A stretch of DNA of 33,887 nucleotides from Marinifilum fragile JCM 15579 (GTDB taxonomy: Bacteria > Bacteroidota > Bacteroidia > Bacteroidales > Marinifilaceae): positions 1 to 33,887 of the forward strand of contig NZ_BAZX01000038.1 in the NCBI RefSeq assembly GCF_001310955.1, read 5' to 3'. Below the pieces are notes generated by a model. That model was not told the origin of the DNA, searched no databases, and saw nothing but the letters and a program-made list of their open reading frames with translations. This document shows, piece after piece, positions 27,807-33,887 of the stretch (position 1 is its first letter; each line of letters opens with the position of its first letter). A program made the translations under genes and the position numbers.

Positions 27807-29006
27807 TTACAAAGTTCTTCCAGGATAAACCTTTAATGCTTCAGCTAAAGTTTCCATTGCTTTTGCAAGATCTTCCTTCTTCAATACGTATGCGATACGA
27901 ACTTCGTTTTTACCTAAACCTGGAGTTGCATAGAATCCTGTAGCAGGAGCAACCATTACTGTTTGGTTTTTGTACTCGAAATCTTCCAAAATCCACTGAG
28001 CAAACTTATCTGCATCATCAATAGGAAGTTTAACAACTGTGTAAAATGCACCTTTAGGAGTTGGACAATAAACACCTTCCATTTCATTCAAAGCCGCAAC
28101 CATAAAATCGCGACGAGCAATGTACTCATCGTAAACTTCAGTAAAATATTCCTGTGGAGTATCCAAAGAAGCTTCAGCTGCAATCTGACCAAAAGCTGGA
28201 GGACACAAACGAGCCTGAGCAAATTTCAATGCGGTAGTGATTACCTCTTTGTTTTTGGTAATCATAGCACCAATACGAACACCACATTCTGAGTAGCGTT
28301 TCGATACTGAATCCATCATTACAACGTTTTGCTCCAATCCTTCAAGGTTCATAGCTGAGAAGTGCTCTTCTCCACCATAACAGAATTCACGATAAACTTC
28401 ATCAGAGAATAAGAACAAATCGTGCTTCAAAATCAACTCACGCAATTGGTTCAATTCCTCTTTAGAATATAGGTAGCCAGTTGGATTGTTTGGATTACAA
28501 ATCACAATCGCCTTAGTCTTAGGAGTCATTAACTTTTCAAACTCTTCAATTGAAGGCAATGCAAAATCATTCTCGATACTTGAAGTAATCGGTACAACCT
28601 TAACACCAGCCGAAATCGCAAAACCATTGTAGTTAGCATAGAACGGTTCAGGAATCAAAACTTCATCACCTGGATTCAAACAAGTCATCAATGCAAAAGT
28701 GATTGCTTCAGATCCACCAGTTGTAATCAACATCTCCTCTTCGTTAACATCAATACCAATATTTTGATACATTTTAGCCAACTTCTTACGGTAAGAAATA
28801 TTACCGGCAGAGTGAGAATACTCTATAACTTTCTCCGTACAATTTCTGATTGCGTCCATTGCAACTTCCGGAGTTTTAATATCAGGCTGACCAATGTTCA
28901 AGTGATAAACTGTTCTGCCTTTAGCTTTTGCGCCTTCCGCGTAAGGAACCAATTTACGAATTGGTGATTCAGGCATCAATCTTCCTTTGTCTGATATCTG
29001 TGGCAT
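27807..29006 (-). CDS. Pyridoxal-phosphate-dependent aminotransferase, class I/II
   Basis: A 399-residue fold-type I aminotransferase. Seen: VYHLNIGQPDIKTP near the start, the cofactor loop TTGGSEAITFAL, VICNPNNPTGYLYS, the FLFSDEVYREF segment with the pyridine-binding Asp, the Schiff-base lysine in MDSVSKRYSECGVRIG, and the C-terminal carboxylate-binding Arg in NEVRIAYVL. Similar to the aspartate/alanine/aromatic group, but substrate cannot be fixed from sequence alone. Single-gene unit convergent with the pseudouridine synthase gene. Confidence 0.93.
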   Translation of the reverse strand: MPQISDKGRLMPESPIRKLVPYAEGAKAKGRTVYHLNIGQPDIKTPEVAMDAIRNCTEKVIEYSHSAGNISYRKKLAKMYQNIGIDVNEEEMLITTGGSEAITFALMTCLNPGDEVLIPEPFYANYNGFAISAGVKVVPITSSIENDFALPSIEEFEKLMTPKTKAIVICNPNNPTGYLYSKEELNQLRELILKHDLFLFSDEVYREFCYGGEEHFSAMNLEGLEQNVVMMDSVSKRYSECGVRIGAMITKNKEVITTALKFAQARLCPPAFGQIAAEASLDTPQEYFTEVYDEYIARRDFMVAALNEMEGVYCPTPKGAFYTVVKLPIDDADKFAQWILEDFEYKNQTVMVAPATGFYATPGLGKNEVRIAYVLKKEDLAKAMETLAEALKVYPGRTL

Positions 29007-29051
29007 TTGTTATGTGTTTATATATTTTATGAATAAGGTTTTCTAATTCGC

Positions 29052-29059
29052 CAAAAGTA
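29052..29059 (-). promoter_or_regulatory. Aminotransferase promoter -7 box
   Basis: TACTTTTG on the minus strand, full match to TAnnTTTG, about 45 bases before the ATG. No clear TTG upstream. Confidence 0.45.
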
Positions 29060-29233
29060 TATAAAAAAGCAGGTAAAAAAAATGATTTTTAATGCTTTTC
29101 AACATTGATTTAAAAAACTGACCATTAGGAAGAAGCAGACGATTGATTTTAATGATAAAACGATTGCGAACTCTTATTTACCCTCTCCCTCATTTTATTG
29201 TCATTCAGTGAAGTAATATCCCATAGAATTTCT

Positions 29234-29241
29234 TAATTTTG
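29234..29241 (+). promoter_or_regulatory. valS promoter -7 box
   Basis: TAATTTTG, full match to TAnnTTTG, 48 bases before the valS ATG. No TTG at the ideal distance. Confidence 0.45.
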
Positions 29242-29289
29242 ACCCAAATTTTTTTGAAAATATAGAATTATTAAATTATAGTTAAACAA

Positions 29290-31913
29290 ATGGAAATCCC
29301 AACTAAGTACAATCCTGCAGAATCGGAGGACAAATGGTATAAGTATTGGATGGATAAAGGATTCTTCCACTCTGTACCAGACGAGAGAGAGGCGTATACA
29401 ATTGTAATTCCGCCACCAAACGTCACCGGCGTGTTACACATGGGGCATATGCTAAACAATACAATTCAAGATGTATTGGTCCGCAGAGCCAGATTGCAGA
29501 GAAAGAACGTCTGTTGGGTACCAGGAACCGACCACGCATCGATTGCTACCGAAGCTAAAGTTGTAAATAAGTTAAAGCAAGAAGCATTGCCAAAGCAGAT
29601 ATCACTCGCGACGAGTTCATGAAGCATGCTTGGGAGTGGAAGGAAAAGCACGGTGGAATCATTTTGGAGCAGTTGAAAAAATTAGGTGCTTCATGTGATT
29701 GGGAACGTACTGCTTTTACCATGGATGAATCTTTGTACGAATCAGTAATTGATGTATTCATCGATTTGTATAAGAAAGATAAGATTTACCGCGGTGTTCG
29801 TATGGTAAACTGGGATCCTGCGGCGCAAACTGCTGTATCCGACGAAGAGGTAATCTACAAAGAGCTGCAATCAAAGCTTTACTATTTAAGATATAAAATT
29901 GAAGGAACCGAAGATGAGTATGTGACTATTGCTACTACTCGTCCAGAAACCATTTTGGGTGATACAGCTGTTTGTGTGAATCCAAACGATGAACGTTTTG
30001 CTCACCTAAAAGGTAAGCGTGTAATTGTTCCTTTGGTAAACCGTTCTGTACCTATTATTCAAGATGAGTATGTAGATATGGAATTCGGTACTGGTGCATT
30101 GAAAATTACACCAGCTCACGATTTGAATGACTACGAAATTGGTGATCGTCACAACTTGGAATCTATCGATATCTTTAATGACAATGGTACCATGAGTGAA
30201 GCCGCTCAAATGTACATTGGTAAAGATCGTTTCGAAGTACGTGATTTGATTGTTCCTGATTTGGAAGCTGCAGGTAATTTGGTTAAGGTTGAAGATTACG
30301 TGAACAAAGTTGGTTTCTCTGAAAGAACCGATGCAGTAATCGAGCCTAAGCTAAGTATGCAGTGGTTCTTGAAAATGAAAGAACTTTCTGCACCAGCATT
30401 GGAGCATGTAATGAATGATGACATTCAATTACACCCTGCTAAATTCAAGAACACCTACCGTCACTGGATGGAGAATGTAAAAGACTGGTGTATTTCTCGT
30501 CAGTTGTGGTGGGGACAAAGAATTCCTGTATACTATTTACCTGAAGGTGGATATGTAGTTGCCAAAACAGTTGAGGAAGCTATTGAAGAAGCAAAAGCTA
30601 AAACTGGTAAAGAATACAAAGCTGAAGACTTGCGTCAGGATGAAGATGTATTGGATACATGGTTCTCTTCATGGTTGTGGCCAATCTCTGTTTTCGACGG
30701 AATTCGCAAGCCTGGTAACGAAGAAATTAAATATTATTACCCAACCAATGATTTGGTGTCTGGTCCGGATATTCTATTCTTCTGGATTGCACGTATGGTA
30801 ATTGCGGGTTATGAATATATTGGCGAAAAGCCATTTAGCAACGTTTACCTAACAGGTATCGTTCGCGATAGCCAGCGTCGTAAGATGTCTAAGTCGCTAG
30901 GTAACTCACCAGATCCATTGGATTTGATTGCTAAGTATGGTGCTGATGGTGTTCGTGTGGGTATGTTGCTTTGTTCTCCTGCTGGAGGTGACTTGTTGTT
31001 CGATGAGAACTTACCTGAGCAAGGACGTAACTTTACTACCAAAATCTGGAATGCGTTCCGTTTGGTTAAAGGTTGGGAAGTTGCAGATATTGAGCAACCT
31101 GAATCAGCAAGAATTGCTACTGAAGTATTCCACGCACGTTTGAACAAAACCATGGAAACTTTAGATGAGCAGTTCAAGCAATACCGCATCAGTGAGGCAT
31201 TGATGACTGTTTACACTTTATTCCGCGATGAATTCTCATCATGGTACTTGGAAATGGTGAAACCAGGATATCAACAGCCAATCGACAAGAAAACTTACGA
31301 AGCTACAGTTGGCTTGTTCGAGAAGTTGATGCAGTTGCTACATCCATTCATGCCTTTCTTAACTGAAGAAATCTACCAGTTGTTAGCTGATAGAACTGAA
31401 GAGGATAGCATCATGATTTCTGTAATGCCTAAACCTGAAGCTTACGAAGCTAGTTTATTAGAGAAATTCGAGCAGGTGAAGGAAGTGATTGTTGCAGTTC
31501 GTAACATCCGTAAGCAGAAAAACATTGCATTTAAAGATGAATTGGCAATGAATTATATGGTTAAAGAAGGTAATTACGATACTGCTTTCGACACTGTAAT
31601 TGCTAAAATGTGTAACCTTAACGAAATTTCAGCTGCCAATGGAGAAATGACTGGCGCAATGTCTTTCATTGTAAAAGCTGTTGAGTATTTCATTCCTCTT
31701 GGAGATTTGGTTGACGTTGAAGAAGAATTGAAGAAATTGGAAGAAGAGTTGAAATACACTCAAGGATTCCTAAATTCTGTTTCCAAAAAATTAAGCAACG
31801 AGCGATTCGTAAACAACGCTCCTGCCCAAGTAGTTGAAATGGAGAAGAAAAAGCAAGCTGATGCTGAAGCCAAAATCAAAGTTTTGGAAGAGCGCATTGC
31901 CAGTATGAAATAA
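29290..31913 (+). CDS. valS: Valyl-tRNA synthetase (frameshifted as given)
   Basis: ValS charges tRNA-Val; about 874 residues when repaired, the usual size. The class I HIGH motif appears as HMGH in [15 protein letters not shown]. The editing domain follows with [13 protein letters not shown]. The KMSKS motif is [13 protein letters not shown], then the anticodon-binding domain and the C-terminal coiled coil (about 800-874, [21 protein letters not shown]). The frame breaks near 29584: GAAGCATTGCC is present where GAAGGCATTGCC would give [20 protein letters not shown], so one G of a GG pair is missing. As an essential gene it is very likely intact in the living cell. Confidence 0.96.
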
Positions 31914-31934
31914 TTGAGATCATCTCATATATAT

Positions 31935-31966
31935 AAATGCCGTTCCAAAAGGAACGGCATTTTTTT
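31935..31966 (+). terminator. Rho-independent terminator of valS
   Basis: AAATGCCGTTCC-AAAA-GGAACGGCATTT, a 12-base stem followed by further T residues, 22 bases after the valS stop. Confidence 0.95.
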
Positions 31967-31994
31967 GCCCTCAATTTTCTTTTGTGTAATTTCG
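31965..31994 (+). promoter_or_regulatory. Promoter of the formylglycine-generating-enzyme-like gene
   Basis: TTG (31965-31967) followed after 19 bases by TAATTTCG (31987-31994), one mismatch to TAnnTTTG. The TTG lies in the T-tract of the valS terminator, so terminator and promoter overlap. Confidence 0.5.
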
Positions 31995-32022
31995 GACATC
32001 AAAGTCTTTTAATGCAATTACA

Positions 32023-32994
32023 ATGAAGAATAAAAAATGTTGCTGTGCGCCTCAGTCCGAAAGAGTACTAGCAAATTCAACAATACAGAAGCAGATAACA
32101 CCTTTAAATGATGCAAATTTTGATGATATGATTTGCATCCCTAAAGGAGAGTTTCTTATGGGAACAGATTATGAAAAAGCATATCCGGAAGATGCTGAAG
32201 GACCAATTCGAAGTGTTGCTGTTGATTCATTTTACATTGACAAGCATGCAGTTTCAAATCTAAAGTTTTCTGATTTTATCAATGCTACTGGATATATAAC
32301 CGATGCAGAGAAATTCGGATGGTCGTTCGTTTTTCATTTGCTCCTGCCACAAAATGAAGCAAGACATTTAATGCAAATTGGGAGAAGTGTTGCTGGATTA
32401 GAATGGTGGCTGCAAGTTGAAAGTGCTTGTTGGAAAACTCCTGAAGGCCCAAGCTCAAATTTTATTGGGAAAGAAAATCATCCAGTTACCCATATTTCTT
32501 ATAACGATGCTTATGCATATAGTAAGTGGGCTGGAAAAAGGCTTCCTACTGAAGCTGAATGGGAATATGCTGCTCGTGGTGGGTTGGAACAAAACCTATT
32601 TCCGTGGGGCAATGAATTAACACCAAATGGTGTACATCAGTGCAACATTTGGCAGGGCAATTTTCCTAATAGCAATAGTTTAAATGATGGTTTTTTAGGA
32701 ACAGCTCCTGTCAATCAATATGAACCCAACAATTTTGGTTTATATAATATGTGTGGAAATGTTTGGGAATGGTGCCAGGATTGGTGGACAGATGATCCCA
32801 ATCAGAAAGGTGGCAATTTTAACCCCCAAGGTCCTGATTTTGATCCAATGAATCGAAAGTTGATGAAGGGAGGATCTTTCTTGTGTCATGATTCTTACTG
32901 TAATCGATATCGTGTTGCAGCAAGAACTAGTAATACTATTGATTCTTCAACTAGCAATCTAGGTTTTCGGTGTGTAAAAGATATCCAGGAATAG
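32023..32994 (+). CDS. Formylglycine-generating enzyme (SUMF1 family)
   Basis: A 323-residue protein of the FGE-sulfatase family, which oxidises a Cys in sulfatases to formylglycine using O2 and copper. The N-terminus has a CCCAP cluster (Cys6-8), a feature I recall from bacterial FGEs. The body has IPKGEFLMGTD, the RLPTEAEWEYAARGG block, FPWGNE, and NMCGNVWEWCQDWW. The catalytic pair is intact: GGSFLCHDSYCNRYRVAARTS gives Cys288 and Cys293, the same spacing as in the human enzyme, followed by SSTSNLGFRC. No signal peptide, so cytoplasmic. No sulfatase lies in the window. The paired cysteines separate it from the many SUMF1-fold proteins without this activity. Confidence 0.92.
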   Translation: MKNKKCCCAPQSERVLANSTIQKQITPLNDANFDDMICIPKGEFLMGTDYEKAYPEDAEGPIRSVAVDSFYIDKHAVSNLKFSDFINATGYITDAEKFGWSFVFHLLLPQNEARHLMQIGRSVAGLEWWLQVESACWKTPEGPSSNFIGKENHPVTHISYNDAYAYSKWAGKRLPTEAEWEYAARGGLEQNLFPWGNELTPNGVHQCNIWQGNFPNSNSLNDGFLGTAPVNQYEPNNFGLYNMCGNVWEWCQDWWTDDPNQKGGNFNPQGPDFDPMNRKLMKGGSFLCHDSYCNRYRVAARTSNTIDSSTSNLGFRCVKDIQE

Positions 32995-33013
32995 TTTGAT
33001 TTTTTCTTATCTA

Positions 33014-33042
33014 TTGTACCACTTACATTTTTCTTATCTTCG
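33014..33042 (+). promoter_or_regulatory. Promoter of the RidA-family gene
   Basis: TTG (33014-33016) followed after 18 bases by TATCTTCG (33035-33042), one mismatch to TAnnTTTG, 30 bases before the ATG. Confidence 0.55.
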
Positions 33043-33072
33043 CCCCACAAAATAACTTAAACATTAATCAAA

Positions 33073-33429
33073 ATGAGTATCAAAAGAATCGATTCAACTC
33101 CAAGAATGAGCCGCATTGTAGAGCACGGCAACACTATTTATTTATGTGGACAAACTGCAAAAGATGCTACTAAGGATATCAAAGAACAAACTGTTACTAC
33201 TCTTGAAAAAGTAGAGGAATTGTTGGAGAAAGCTGGTTCTGACAAGAAGCACATCCTATCTGTAACCATTTACGTTCGCGATATGAAAGATTTCGCTGCT
33301 ATGAACGAAGTTTGGGATGCATGGGTAGAAGATGGATATCAACCAGCTCGTGCATGTGTTGAAGCACGTATGGCTCGTCCTGAATTATTGGTTGAATTGT
33401 CTGTTGTAGCAGCCAAGAAAGAAGCTTAA
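33073..33429 (+). CDS. RidA family protein, YoaB-like
   Basis: A 118-residue YjgF/YER057c/UK114-fold protein, probably a homotrimer. It resembles E. coli YoaB along its length: [33 protein letters not shown] and the C-terminal [19 protein letters not shown]. RidA itself hydrolyses reactive enamine/imine intermediates from PLP enzymes. The Arg in VEARMARP is at or near the substrate-carboxylate Arg of RidA, but activity of the YoaB subgroup is not settled. Own promoter and terminator. Confidence 0.9.
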   Translation: MSIKRIDSTPRMSRIVEHGNTIYLCGQTAKDATKDIKEQTVTTLEKVEELLEKAGSDKKHILSVTIYVRDMKDFAAMNEVWDAWVEDGYQPARACVEARMARPELLVELSVVAAKKEA

Positions 33430-33450
33430 TCACAGTAAAAACATAAATAT

Positions 33451-33488
33451 AAATCCGAAATACCACATTGGTGCTTCGGATTTTTTTT
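33451..33488. terminator. Bidirectional terminator after the RidA-family gene
   Basis: AAATCCGAA pairs with TTCGGATTT; the loop contains a further ACCA/TGGT stem. A run of eight T follows on the plus strand. It reaches the stop codon of the convergent minus-strand gene. Confidence 0.88.
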
Positions 33489-33783
33489 ACGCTTGTAGCT
33501 TCTCTATCTTTTTGTTTCTAATTAGTTCGTAAATGTACCTTCCCAGAAAAAAAATTTGAGACACAAGTAAGAATTGGTCAAGTAAAGACCAATACTCCAT
33601 TTGAGATGGAGAAAAATGCGCTTCCATCTGAAAATCTTCAGATCCACTAATCGCTTGCAAAATAAATCCCATTCCAACAAGTACTGAAAACATCATACGA
33701 GACCAGCCAATACGTTTTTGATACAACTTATAAATGGTATTGGTAATCAAAAACAAGCCAATAATTAATCTTCCAAAATCCAT
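33487..33783 (-). CDS. Small membrane protein, unknown function
   Basis: A predicted inner-membrane protein of 98 residues from the chosen ATG (MDFGRLIIGLF), with three transmembrane segments: about 4-22, 30-48 and 66-88. It ends in a basic tail, RNKKIEKLQA. The frame stays open to an ATG at 33885 near the window edge, but a TATATTTG box at 33810-33817 suggests transcription starts near 33803, just before the ATG at 33783. If that box is not used, the protein is longer and may run beyond the window. No family recognised. Confidence 0.65.
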   Translation of the reverse strand: MDFGRLIIGLFLITNTIYKLYQKRIGWSRMMFSVLVGMGFILQAISGSEDFQMEAHFSPSQMEYWSLLDQFLLVSQIFFLGRYIYELIRNKKIEKLQA

Positions 33784-33809
33784 CTTGTTTAGTTTACTGT
33801 ATAGTCTGA

Positions 33810-33817
33810 CAAATATA
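33810..33817 (-). promoter_or_regulatory. Promoter -7 box of the small membrane protein gene
   Basis: TATATTTG on the minus strand, full match to TAnnTTTG, 27 bases before the ATG at 33783. No TTG at the ideal distance. Confidence 0.45.
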
Positions 33818-33887
33818 TCTACGTTGACTGGTGTAAACGAATAATAAGCTATGTTCTTTGGCAAAAGTATCATTCTATCTAGCATCT

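Noticed and set aside
29570..29630. Programmed frameshifting in valS or glmM
   Set aside because: No slippery heptamer or downstream pseudoknot is apparent at either site, and neither gene is known to use recoding. A missing base is simpler.
1..33887. CRISPR array, insertion sequence, prophage or toxin-antitoxin/defence system
   Set aside because: No regularly spaced repeats with unique spacers, no transposase or integrase, and no phage or defence protein family was found. The only regular array has about 14-base gaps with partly shared sequence.

Overview
The window looks like chromosomal DNA of a Bacteroidota member, probably a marine Bacteroidales/Marinilabiliales-type organism (genus not assignable by eye). 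Signs are an AT-rich background, a SusC/SusD uptake locus with ECF sigma and FecR regulators, a fused SecD-SecF, and many promoter-like boxes matching the Bacteroidetes consensus TAnnTTTG, some with TTG 18-19 bases upstream.

Region 1 (1-10200, minus strand) is one outer-membrane nutrient-uptake locus. In transcription order it holds an ECF sigma factor, a FecR anti-sigma factor, an STN-domain SusC transporter, a SusD lipoprotein, a metallohydrolase-like lipoprotein that lacks HExxH, and a beta-rich lipoprotein. The STN domain with sigma/anti-sigma implies transporter-sensed trans-envelope control. No glycoside hydrolase, lyase or peptidase is visible, so the substrate is unknown. Region 2 (10500-10825) is a tRNA-Gly/tRNA-Leu operon with promoter and terminator. 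Region 3 (10861-16030) has mutS, a saccharopine-reductase-like gene and a lipoprotein. Region 4 (16064-19600, minus) has lolD - TIGR02757 - trmN6, then a Ca2+/Na+ antiporter and tatA. Region 5 (19730-19845) is an array of GTGCGGA repeats about 21 bp apart that no gene explains. Region 6 (19850-29006) holds secDF, a small retropepsin-like protease, mdh, glmM, an RsuA-family pseudouridine synthase and a class I aminotransferase. Region 7 (29234-33887) holds valS, a formylglycine-generating-enzyme homologue, a YoaB-like RidA protein and a small membrane protein.

Four genes (susC, trmN6, glmM, valS) are each broken by an apparent loss of one base. Two of these are normally essential, so residual sequencing or assembly indels are the most economical explanation. 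They are annotated here as full-length genes with a frameshift. No CRISPR array, insertion sequence, prophage or defence system was found. I do not see a clearly new multi-gene system. The best unexplained signals are the GTGCGGA array, the hairpins around fecR/susC and in the sigma leader, and the HExxH-less lipoprotein.
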